In this document: positions 54,211-62,562 of the stretch, in pieces | How the letters are laid out: every line of letters starts with the position of its first letter | Position numbering within the stretch: the stretch's first letter is position 1 | Assembly (NCBI GenBank): GCA_016712505.1 | Contig: JADJQY010000001.1 | Location: 682,001-746,000 of the forward strand | Source: Candidatus Eiseniibacteriota bacterium | Lineage (GTDB): Bacteria; Eisenbacteria; RBG-16-71-46; CAIMUX01 | DNA: 64,000 nt | Direction of reading: 5' to 3' | The notes under the pieces: generated by a model | Seen by the model: the letters and a program-made list of their open reading frames with translations, nothing else | The model's database searches: none | Told to the model about the DNA's origin: nothing | Program-made: the position numbers and the translations under genes

Positions 54211-55133
54211 TGTCGCTCCCGTCTGTGTTGATGCCGCATGCGTTCTTGTCGAGGGGCCGCGACGTCGGTGGGGCAGGTCTGGCGTGCGGGCGCGGCTGTC
54301 CGGCAGCCCTAGCGGACCCCGGCGGCGAGCGTGCCTCGTCGGAGTCCGTCTATGGGTGCCAAGACAGCGGAGACTTGGCAGCCGGAACTGCTGTCGACAC
54401 GCGGTGTGCAGACGGCCCCAGTCCGCGCCCCCAACGTGGGTGCAAGATCCTCGGAGTGAGTGCGGGGAGCCCCGCACGGACTCGGAGTGCGGGGAGCGTG
54501 CATCCCGCAATGCCAAGCGTCAAGTGAATTCGTGATCGAGGCGCGGCATATCGCGCCCGCCGCGGAACGAGGCTGCCTGGCTCTCAAAGGGGAGGTTCTG
54601 GCGCCTCTTCGTTGGTCGGCGCAGCGATGTAGGTTTGGATCCACAGAGCGTTCGGCGGCGCAGGGGTGTGGGCCGTGCAGTGGGGCGCGCTCCACCTAGC
54701 TCGCGCTGGCTGGGGGGCGCTGCCTTCGTTCAGCCAGAGTGTGGGGGGATGTGGCGGTCGGGTCAAGTTGCACTCGTTCACCTCGGTGCGGTTGTTCGGG
54801 CGGCTGCAGCGGCAAGGTGTGCCGGGAGACCTGATTCACCCGTGTGTCACCCGGAGGAGAGTAACCAGTATTCAATCCTTCCGCGGCTCCGCAACTTCAG
54901 CGGACGGTTTCCGTCGTAGCGGGCGGTGCGAGGTGCACGTCGAAACAGCGGGTGGCGCTCGCGCGTTTCGTTCTCCGATTCTCGGTGCCCCTGCCCGGAG
55001 CCGGATCAGCCGGGGTCTTTCAGCTACGAGAAATCGAGCGGCTGGGTCGGAATCGATCCGGCGTAGCCCCGGTTTAGGTGGCTCCAGGTCTGGGCGTAGA
55101 CTCCAGGACGATCCTTGGGATCGGGAGGTTTCG
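54211..55133. other. Long region without an identifiable gene
   Basis: No frame here shows a recognisable domain or convincing start on either strand. It contains a perfect hairpin GTGCGGGG-AG-CCCCGCAC at 54460-54477 and a duplicated 15-mer (CGGAGTGCGGGGAGC) around it. The region may be degenerate DNA near mobile elements. Confidence 0.5.
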
Positions 55134-55316
55134 TTGGGACCGCAAACTACCAAGCAGCGCGCTTTGGAGGCCGTCGAGGCACTTCCTGCCGACGCGACCA
55201 TTGAGGGCGCGATGGAACGCCTGTACTTCTTGGCGAAGGTTCAGCGAGGGTTGGAGCAGGCAGAAGCTGGGGACACGGTTCCCCACGAGGAAACCAAGAA
55301 GCGCCTGCTGAAGTGA
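55134..55316 (+). CDS. Small antitoxin-like protein
   Basis: This is a 60-residue protein starting at TTG 55134 with GGGAGG 6 bases upstream. QRALEAVEALPADATIEGAMERLYFLAKVQRGLEQAEAG and VPHEETKKRL resemble small RelB/CopG-like addiction-module antitoxins. Its stop overlaps the start of a ParE-like remnant (GTGA), the usual antitoxin-first order. With the toxin destroyed it is now an orphan antitoxin. Confidence 0.65.
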   Translation: MGPQTTKQRALEAVEALPADATIEGAMERLYFLAKVQRGLEQAEAGDTVPHEETKKRLLK

Positions 55317-55372
55317 TCCAGGTGATTTGGACCCGCTAGGCGGTTGAGGACGTACAGGCAATCCGGGCGTAG
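55313..55372 (+). pseudogene. ParE/RelE toxin remnant with in-frame stops
   Basis: GTG 55313 reads MIQVIWTR, TAG (55337-55339), AVEDVQAIRA, TAG, which is the N terminus of a ParE-family toxin with one internal stop and loss of everything after about residue 19, where the diverged 130-bp repeat takes over. Confidence 0.6.
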
Positions 55373-55478
55373 GGCCTCGTGATGCCAGCCCGTGGCCCCC
55401 TCAGGACTTCTCCCCTCCGACACTCCCCGCGACCCGCAGGAGGATGTATCCCACGAGCAGGACCGAGATCAGCGTGAT
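55347..55478. repeat. Diverged 130-bp repeat, copy 2
   Basis: This is the partner of 51611-51742. It spans the end of the ParE remnant and the 3' end of the small membrane-protein gene. Confidence 0.7.
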
Positions 55479-55595
55479 CTGGAGCGGGCGGTCGGCGCGG
55501 ACGACGTCGAAGGTGCGGGTGGCGATGAGGAGGGCGAATGCGAGGATCGCTCCGAGAGAGAGAAGCAGGCCGACGGCGATCAGGATGCGCTTCAC
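55401..55595 (-). CDS. Small two-helix membrane protein
   Basis: This is a 64-residue protein starting at GTG 55595 with AAAGGA 8-9 bases upstream. Two hydrophobic segments (ILIAVGLLLSLGAILAFALLIA and LQITLISVLLVGYILLRVAG) are linked by a charged loop (TRTFDVVRADRP). It follows the membrane TPR gene on the same strand by 88 bases. A fragment of a paralogue occurs at 51.6-51.7 kb. Its function is unknown. Confidence 0.6.
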   Translation of the reverse strand: MKRILIAVGLLLSLGAILAFALLIATRTFDVVRADRPLQITLISVLLVGYILLRVAGSVGGEKS

Positions 55596-55683
55596 GGAGA
55601 GGTCCTTTCGAGGGGTCTGGGCTGCCGCTGGTCGATGGCCGCGCTCCGACAGCGATGCTCTGCCGGGTGCGATGCGCAGAGGA

Positions 55684-57758
55684 TCAGTCTGCGCGGTAGT
55701 GCTGTCCTGCCTGATAGAGGGCGAGGTTGCGCTCCAATCCTGCCACTTGATCGGGCCTGCCTTGGGAACGGGCGAGGGAAATCGCCTGCTCCTGGGTTCG
55801 GACCGCGTCCGCGAATCGGTCGCCGGAGGCGTAGGCGGCGGCGAGGATCTGCAGCGCGGAGGGGTCACGGTACTGCAAGCCGCGGGCCGCCGTCTCGGCC
55901 CATTGCACGGCTTCGGTGGGATTCCGTAGGGCGGGATCGCGGGCGGTGGCGAGGAGCCAGGCGACCCGGGAGGCGCTGGCGAGGTCTCTTGGGTTGCGCT
56001 CGAGGAGGAGGCGGTACTGCTCGATGGCTCCGCCCAAGTCGCCTGCGTCGGCGAGGACGAAGGCGAGGTTCTGGCGGGCGCTGACCGCATCGGGATCGGT
56101 CTCGAGGGCGGCGCGATAGTGGGCGATCGCCTCCTCCCGGCGGCCGAGCTTCTGGAGGACATTGCCGAGATTGGTCTCGACTCCCCGGAGCTTGGGATCG
56201 AGGGCGTGCGCGCTCGAGATGGACCAGCGCGAGATCGGGATGACCGGCGCGGGCCAGGGCGGAGCCGAGGTTGTAGTGGGTGTTGGGGAGATCCTCGCGA
56301 ATGGCCAGGGCGGCACGGTAGCGCTCGATCGCTTCGCGCACGCGCCCGGCATCGAACTCGACCATGCCGAGGTTGTGGTGGGCCATCCAGGCGTCTGGAT
56401 TCTTGGCCAGGGTGTCGGTCCAGAGGGTGCGGAGGTCGCGGTAGGCGGGGGTGCGTAGCGCAGTGCCGGCGGCGCAGGCGAGGACGGGAAGCGCGAGCAG
56501 GGCGGCGCGCGGGATCGGCCGGAGAGAGGAGAGGGCCAGCGCGAGTCCTCCCCCGGCGAGGGCCAGGAGCCCGATCGAGGCGTGGTACTGGAAGTGGTCG
56601 GCAACCCAGGAGTATCGCATCGGAAAGACATCGATCAGGCCGAGCGCGGGGAGCAGCGTGCCGACGAAAAAGAGGACGGCGACCAGCGGCCCGCGGCCGA
56701 AGCGGTCGCGCCGCAGCCAGAGGAGCGCGATCGCCCCCAGGAGAAGCAGGGGAAAGAACAGCGCCAGGGGCGCGACTCCGGTGGCATCCCACCGAGGGTA
56801 GATGAACGCGAGCGGATGGGGCCAGAGCAGCTTGCCGGCGTAGAAGAGGGCGATGCGCGCGGCGAGGCAGAGGCGCTCGACCAGGGTCAGGCTCCAGTCC
56901 GCACCCTGGGCTCCGACATGATGCTTCTCCAGCCACGCGGTGGTGAGCCCGAAGCCGATCCCCAGAGCGAAGAAGACGATGAGCGGCGTGATGTCGCGCC
57001 GGCTGATCGCGCCGCGCTTCCAATAGATCAGGAGAAGGATCGCGGCGGGGAGAGTCGCGGTCACCGTCTTGCTCAGCAGCGCGAGCAGGAAGAAGGCGAA
57101 CGCGAGGCCGCGCCGACGCATGGAGAGTGCGTCGGAGGATTGGGTGATCGCGGGGGGCGTAGGCGGAGAGCGCCGCGAGATAGAACAGGAGCGAGATGAC
57201 GTTCTTTCGTTCCGTGATCCAGGCGACCGACTCGACGTGTACAGGGTGGAAGGCGAAGAGTGACGCGGCGAGGACCGCGCCAGGCGCTCCGCCGGGGAGC
57301 TCGAGCCGGCGAAGCAAACGATAGAGCAGCCAGGCGGAAAGGGCGTGCAGGAGCAGGTTGATCAGGTGAGAGGGGAAGGGACTCGATCCGAAGAGGCGCT
57401 GCTCGATCCAGAAGCTGGTGAAGACGAGCGGATAGTACTGTGGACTGGCGCTCGGTTCGAACCAGATGCGACCGAGGCCCTGCGCAGTGCGCAAGGTCTC
57501 GTTCCGGGTGACGTAGTCGTCGTCGTCCCAGATGTAGCCGCCGTGGAGCGCCGGCAGGTAGGCGACGACCAGCAGGGTGAGCAGCAGCAGGAGCACCAGC
57601 AGGAAGGGCCGCAGGAGCAATCGGAGCGGAGATCGGCCATTCTGCGGCGGCCGGCCGCGGGGAGTACCGCGGTCGTCGGTCCCGGATGCGCCGGCCGGAT
57701 CGGCCGGGGTGGGGGAAGAACGTCCTCTTCGGCTAACGATCGGACTTCGGCTCGTCAT
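55684..57758 (-). CDS. Polytopic membrane protein with C-terminal TPR (TMTC/PMT-like), two frameshifts
   Basis: Composite of about 690 residues. After a Pro/Arg-rich N terminus, LVVAYLPALHGGYIWDDDDYVTRNETLR and ASLFAFHPVHVESVAWITERKNVISLLFYLAAL match the TMTC/GT-C family seen before TPR domains. An apparent extra C near 57155 leads to RRRGLAFAFFLLALLSKTVTATLPA and further membrane helices; a second shift near 56225 leads to the final TPR units (GVETNLGNVLQKLGRREEAIAHYRAALETDPDAV, DRFADAVRTQEQAISLARSQG). It is probably an envelope glycosyltransferase-like protein. The start overlaps the small acidic gene. Confidence 0.78.
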
Positions 57759-57966
57759 CGGATGCGGCCGGGGCGTCCCCGTGCAAGCCGACCGTCTCGG
57801 ATCCGTCCTCGTCGTTCAGATCGTCATCGCCTCCGTCTTCGTCCCCGGTCAGGTCGAGATAATCCTGCCAATTTTGCCGCTTCTCGATGAAGCGCTCCTT
57901 GGTGCCGGCGCGCCGAGGGGTGTCGTCCCAGGCCGCGCCTTCCCGCCGCTTTCTATCCTTGCTCAT
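57733..57966 (-). CDS. Small acidic protein of unknown function
   Basis: This is a 77-residue protein. ATG 57966 follows GAAGAGG. The N terminus is basic (SKDRKRREGAAWDDTPRRAGTKERFIEKRQNWQDYLDL) and the C terminus strongly acidic (DEDGGDDDLNDEDGSETV). No domain is recognisable. Its 3' end overlaps the TPR membrane gene start by 26 bases, indicating one transcription unit. Confidence 0.6.
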   Translation of the reverse strand: MSKDRKRREGAAWDDTPRRAGTKERFIEKRQNWQDYLDLTGDEDGGDDDLNDEDGSETVGLHGDAPAASDDEPKSDR

Positions 57967-58514
57967 CGGTACCTCTTCGAGATGTCTGGAAACGCACAGG
58001 CATCGCCCGCGCCCCGGCGGGACGCGGGACATCTGGAGCCCTCGGACCGGTCGTGCGAGATCGAGGCAAAACCGCGACGCGCGATGATTGCGCATCGGAC
58101 ACCGGTTGAGCGGGGAATCTCGCGGACCCACGCGACGGAGGGGAGAGGAATTTGCGCGCGAGAGCGTGCACCCGGCTCCATGGCCCGCACGCATCGAGAT
58201 GCGCGCGGTGTCCGTGGGGCGGTCCGAAGACGAGCGGCGGGAACATCGACCGTCCGCTGACTGCGTTGCGCACACATAGTCGGATCCGAGTGGTGCGGGA
58301 GCTTTGGAACCCGCGCAACGAGACTAGACGATCTCGCGCGGGGCTGTAAACCCGAAGCGTGACCGCGGCTCGATTTCTCGCCGGTGGATGACATCGGGCC
58401 CCGGGTGTGCGAGGCTTCGCGCCGCGTCTCCAAGACGACAGCGCCTCCCTCGTTCGAGGGGGAGGCCGCCCTCCCGGGGGCAGGACCGGGGAAATCCATG
58501 GAGGGAGTCACCGC
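57967..58514. other. Intergenic region upstream of the antiporter
   Basis: This is a divergent intergenic space with no convincing gene. A GC-rich bulged hairpin GCCTCCCTCG-TT-CGAGGGGGAGGC (58443-58466) lies 50 bases before the antiporter start and could be in its 5' leader. I see no known riboswitch. Confidence 0.45.
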
Positions 58515-60524
58515 GTGGGCAGCGTCCCGCTCCTGGACGAGATCGCCCTGATCGTCGCCCTTGGGGTGGCGGTCACGCTCGTTCTCTCGAGGATCAAGGT
58601 TCCGAGCGTTGCGGGGTTGCTCCTGGCCGGGGCGATCGCGGGACCGTTCGGCCTCCGTCTGGTCCCCTCGGTCCACGCCATCGAGCTGCTGGCCGAGGTC
58701 GGCGTGGTGCTCCTCCTCTTCACCATCGGACTCGAGTTCTCGCTCAGTCGGCTCCGGCAGATCTTCCGCGACGTGGCCTTAGGAGGCGCTCTCCAGGTCG
58801 GTCTGACGGTCGGAGTCACCTTTGTCGCCGCGCGCCTGCTCGGGAAGGGGAACGGCGAGGCGCTCTTCTACGGCTTCGTTTTTGCCCTATCCTCGACCGC
58901 GATCGTGCTGCGGTCCCTGGCCGAGAAGCGGGAGCTGAACGCGCCGCACGGTCGGTTCATCACCGGCACCCTCCTGTTCCAGGATCTCTGCGTGGTTCCG
59001 ATGGTGCTGGTGATTCCGCTCCTGGCGACGCCGGGACATCCGGCCGGGGCCGCGCTCGAGGTTGCCCTCGCCCTGGGCAAGGCGTTCGTGGTGGTGGTGC
59101 TCACCTTCGTTCTGGCCCGGATCCTCGTCCCTCGGCTGTTCCAGTGGGTGGAGGCGGCGCGGAGTCGTGAGGTGTTCCTGCTGACCGTCATCGCCCTCTG
59201 CATCGGTACCGCCTGGTTCACGTCGCTGGCCGGCGTATCGCTGGCCTTGGGGGCGTTCCTCGGTGGGGTGATCGTGGCCGATACCGAGCATGGTCACCGC
59301 GCCATGGGGGACATGCTGCCGCTTCGCGATGTCTTCCTGAGCCTCTTTTTCGTCTCCCTCGGAATGTTGTTCGACATCCGGGTGCTGTTCGAGCAGCCGC
59401 TCCTCTGCCTCGCGCTGGTCGTCGGCTTCCTCGCGGTGAAGGCGATCCTGGCCACACTTTCGGCGCTGGCGATGGGGTTTCCCGCCACGGTCGCCTGGGC
59501 GGCGGGGCTCGGGTTGGCGCAGTTCGGCGAGTTTGGCTTCGTCATCGCGCGGCTGGCCGAGACGAGTGGGGTGGTCTCGGCCGAGTCGATGCGTCCGCTC
59601 CTGGCCAGCGGCGTGATCAGCATGTTCGTGACCCCGTTCCTCTTCCGCGCCGCGCCGCACATGATGGCGGGCGCACGACTGCTCGCCCCGCTGGAGCGGA
59701 AGATGCACCTGCGCGGGATCGACGAGGCGGATGAGGGCGGGACCGTTCCGCGCGATCATGTCGTCGTGGTCGGCTTCGGACTCGGCGGGCGGGTGATTTC
59801 CGAGGCGCTGGTGGCGTGCGGCACCGCGCACGTGGTGCTCGAACTCGATGCCGAGCGGGCGCGGGCGGCGCGCGCCAGTGGGCTCCCGGTCTTCTATGCC
59901 GATGCTGCGAGCGAGGAGGCACTCCAGCACGCGCATCTCGGCACCGCCCGGGCGATGGTGCTCCTGATGAACGATCCGATCGCGGCGGCGCGGGTCGCGG
60001 GGGCGGCGCGTCGCGTGGCGCCCCAGGTTCCGATTCTCGCCCGGGCGCGCTATCTCACGGAGCGCGAGGAGCTGCTCACCGCGGGAGCCCGGGATGTGGT
60101 CGCGGAGGAGGTGGAGGGATCGGTCGAGATCCTGGCGCGACTCCTCCGGTGGCTGGAAGCGCCGCGCAATGTCATCGAAGATCGGGTTCGGACCCTACGT
60201 GTCTCGACCCAATCGAGCGAGCGTCGACAGACGCTCCCCCGCCCCTCGCTCGGCGAGCAGTCAGCCCTCGAGGAACTGAAGGTCGAGAGTCTGCTCATCC
60301 GGGAGGCGGCGGATGGCCTGACCCTGGCCGGATTGTCGTTGCGGAAGCGAACCGGTGCGCTGGTGGTTGCGATCCGGCGCAACGGGACGTTGATCGAGCA
60401 GCCGGATCCCCACGAGCCGGTCCGGGCGGGTGATCTCGCGTACCTGGTCGGCACCTCCCGGGCGGTGCGCGCGGCGGCCGCGCTGCTCGATCGACCGCCG
60501 CCGGAGATCGCTTCGGCCGACTGA
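58515..60524 (+). CDS. CPA2 cation/proton antiporter with TrkA-N and TrkA-C domains (KefB-like)
   Basis: This is a 669-residue protein. GTG 58515 follows GGAGGGA; an earlier in-frame ATG adds a Gly/Arg-rich leader. About 12 membrane helices (LDEIALIVALGVAVTLVL, VPSVAGLLLAGAIAGPFG, ELLAEVGVVLLLFTIGLEFS, ALSSTAIVLRSLAEK) form the Na/H exchanger fold. Then comes a TrkA-N Rossmann domain (DHVVVVGFGLGGRVISEALVACG, Asp/Glu at the ribose position) and a TrkA-C domain (LKVESLLIREAADGLTLAGLSLRKRTGALVVAIRRNG). It exports K+ or Na+ in exchange for protons under nucleotide control. Confidence 0.93.
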   Translation: MGSVPLLDEIALIVALGVAVTLVLSRIKVPSVAGLLLAGAIAGPFGLRLVPSVHAIELLAEVGVVLLLFTIGLEFSLSRLRQIFRDVALGGALQVGLTVGVTFVAARLLGKGNGEALFYGFVFALSSTAIVLRSLAEKRELNAPHGRFITGTLLFQDLCVVPMVLVIPLLATPGHPAGAALEVALALGKAFVVVVLTFVLARILVPRLFQWVEAARSREVFLLTVIALCIGTAWFTSLAGVSLALGAFLGGVIVADTEHGHRAMGDMLPLRDVFLSLFFVSLGMLFDIRVLFEQPLLCLALVVGFLAVKAILATLSALAMGFPATVAWAAGLGLAQFGEFGFVIARLAETSGVVSAESMRPLLASGVISMFVTPFLFRAAPHMMAGARLLAPLERKMHLRGIDEADEGGTVPRDHVVVVGFGLGGRVISEALVACGTAHVVLELDAERARAARASGLPVFYADAASEEALQHAHLGTARAMVLLMNDPIAAARVAGAARRVAPQVPILARARYLTEREELLTAGARDVVAEEVEGSVEILARLLRWLEAPRNVIEDRVRTLRVSTQSSERRQTLPRPSLGEQSALEELKVESLLIREAADGLTLAGLSLRKRTGALVVAIRRNGTLIEQPDPHEPVRAGDLAYLVGTSRAVRAAAALLDRPPPEIASAD

Positions 60525-60552
60525 CCGGGCCGGATCGACCGCGCCCCCCGGA

Positions 60553-62346
60553 TCAGCGGATCCGGACCGCTCGGGCGGAACGCTGCTGCCCACCCGCCTC
60601 GATCCGAATCAGGTAGACCCCCGCTGGGACCTGGCGGCCCCGCTGGTCGCGCCCGTCCCACGCGATCTCGCGCTGTCCGGCGCCGACCGGGCTGTTCCAG
60701 CGCATCACCTCACGTCCGGCGGTGTCGACGATCCAGATCGAGCCGCCGGAAAGGACCGAGGAGAAGCGCAGGGTGGTGCCATCGGTGAACGGATTCGGAG
60801 AGAGCGGTTCGAGCACGAGGCCGGTGGTGAATTCCGGCACGTCGGTAGCGTTGCCGGCCACATACGCGCTGTAGGCGCCGAAGGGCGCTCCCCCGGGGCG
60901 GACCCAGCTTCGTCCCGAAACATCCTGTCCGACGACGTAGTACTCGACCACCGTGCCGGACGGCTGGGGGGGAATATCCGCGCCGTACATGTCGATCGGC
61001 CCGATCGGTTGGAGCTCCGTGTAGCCGGAGCTGGGAATGGTGGTGTTCTCCCAGTACAGGATGCACTCCGCCTGGTCGAGGCCGAGGTTGCTGTAGTCGG
61101 TGAGCCGCACCTCGACCGGGAAGGGACCGTTCGTTCCCAGTGTGTCCGGGAGCGGCGCCATGTCGACGTACATCATCTGCTTGTCGTGGATTCCCATCGC
61201 GCGGCAGTGGATCGCATCGTCGGAGAGCCAGGAGCCGGTGAAGCCGATGATCTCGTAGCCGGGCATGAGCTCCTGGTACTTGGCCAGGGCGGCGGCGTCG
61301 GCTGCAATGCCGAACGTGGGGACGAGCACCTTCCGGTTCAGGATCACGGAGTTGGTGTAGGCCGCAACCTCGCTGCCGTTGATCCAGTCGCAGTAGACGC
61401 GGCGCACCCGGAGCGGCTGCCCGTACGGGTCGAGGCGGGTGGCCAGCTCGGCCGCGCGCGCCTCGCAGCGGGCGTAATCGGGATGGTTGGTAGGGACCTG
61501 CTTCACCAGAAACGTGCGCTCGTCGAGCAGCTTGCCCCAAACATCTAGGTGATGGATGCCGCCGATCGAAACGTCGTCGAACACCCGGTAGTCGGTGATG
61601 CCGAGGTAGTCCTCCATCGCCTGCGCCACCTGCGCATGGCTGAGAGAAGGGTTCTCGTCCCAGACCAGATCGGTGGAGTAGCCGTTGCCGTGGCCGTCAC
61701 ACAGGTAGTTCCCGCCGGTGTGGATCAATGAAGACCCGAAGACCTGCGTGGTCCAGCTCGTGCCGACGGTGTAGTTCACCTGATCATCCAGCGGGCGAGG
61801 CCGATTGTAGACATGGTCGACGATCCCCGGCGCGCCATTGCCGTCGAAGACGAACTGCGGGCCGTAGTCGCGGGTCCAGATCGAGTTGGTGGCGGCGATC
61901 ACATAGTGCACGTTGGCCATGTTGACCCCGTTGTTCTGCAGCGCGGTGTTGCAGGTGTTCTGCTGCGAGACGCTCGCCACCAGCACCCACAGCTCGATCT
62001 CCTCGGCCATCTCCCGCAGCACCGTGTAGGGGTGCCCGAACGGATAGCGCACCAGGACGCCGGTCACCGGCTCCCACTCCGCGCACTGACGGATCGGACC
62101 GCTCGGCGGCTGCGTGGCCGTCACCCCGGCGCCGATCGTGTGGCGCAGTGCCTCTTCTTCCGTGGTCATCCCGATCGGAAGCGGATTCTGCTCCGGAGGA
62201 TCGGTGATCACGGCTCGCGTGTCAGGGTCGGCAGTCGCCTGGGTCGTGACGATCGACGAGACGCTCGTGCTCACCCCCGCCGCGAGCAGGATCGAGAGGA
62301 GCGTGTGAGCTTCGGGGCGGTCCGTGGCCATCCGGCGGAGCAACAT
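60553..62346 (-). CDS. Secreted peptidylarginine deiminase-like protein (PPAD/agmatine deiminase fold) with FlgD-like tail
   Basis: This is a 597-residue protein starting at ATG 62346 with a signal peptide (LLSILLAAGVSTSV). The pentein core has Asp160 in WTRDYGP, HTGGNYLCD, His266 and Asp268 in HHLDVWGK, and Cys381 in AIHCRAMG. The spacing D-106-H-2-D-113-C is the same as that I recall for Porphyromonas PPAD (Asp130, His236, Asp238, Cys351). An Ig-like segment (VEVRLTDYSNLGLDQAECILYW) and the FlgD-like tail (SPNPFTDGTTLRF, WDGRDQRGRQVPAGVYLIRI) follow. It would citrullinate arginine residues of extracellular proteins or peptides. Confidence 0.85.
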   Translation of the reverse strand: MLLRRMATDRPEAHTLLSILLAAGVSTSVSSIVTTQATADPDTRAVITDPPEQNPLPIGMTTEEEALRHTIGAGVTATQPPSGPIRQCAEWEPVTGVLVRYPFGHPYTVLREMAEEIELWVLVASVSQQNTCNTALQNNGVNMANVHYVIAATNSIWTRDYGPQFVFDGNGAPGIVDHVYNRPRPLDDQVNYTVGTSWTTQVFGSSLIHTGGNYLCDGHGNGYSTDLVWDENPSLSHAQVAQAMEDYLGITDYRVFDDVSIGGIHHLDVWGKLLDERTFLVKQVPTNHPDYARCEARAAELATRLDPYGQPLRVRRVYCDWINGSEVAAYTNSVILNRKVLVPTFGIAADAAALAKYQELMPGYEIIGFTGSWLSDDAIHCRAMGIHDKQMMYVDMAPLPDTLGTNGPFPVEVRLTDYSNLGLDQAECILYWENTTIPSSGYTELQPIGPIDMYGADIPPQPSGTVVEYYVVGQDVSGRSWVRPGGAPFGAYSAYVAGNATDVPEFTTGLVLEPLSPNPFTDGTTLRFSSVLSGGSIWIVDTAGREVMRWNSPVGAGQREIAWDGRDQRGRQVPAGVYLIRIEAGGQQRSARAVRIR

Positions 62347-62562
62347 AGGACATCCTGTGGATAGAGGACTGGATGCAGACCAGCCGCGACGGAGATGCGT
62401 CGCGAGGAGCGTGTCCAATCATATCGGATGTTCCACGCGCCTGGCTAGGGCTCTGCGAGGCAGCGGGGGAAGGCGCCGGTTCGCCATGAATGCGATAATG
62501 CGCTCAATGCAATCGATTTAAGAAAATGAATCTCGAAACGGTGGTGGGCGGGGAAGAGGAGA

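Noticed and set aside
54460..54477. Hairpin GTGCGGGG-AG-CCCCGCAC as a terminator
   Set aside because: No T tract follows and no gene ends nearby; it was left as part of the unexplained region.
58443..58466. Riboswitch in the antiporter leader
   Set aside because: Only a single bulged hairpin is visible, with no consensus of a known potassium, pH or c-di-AMP riboswitch.
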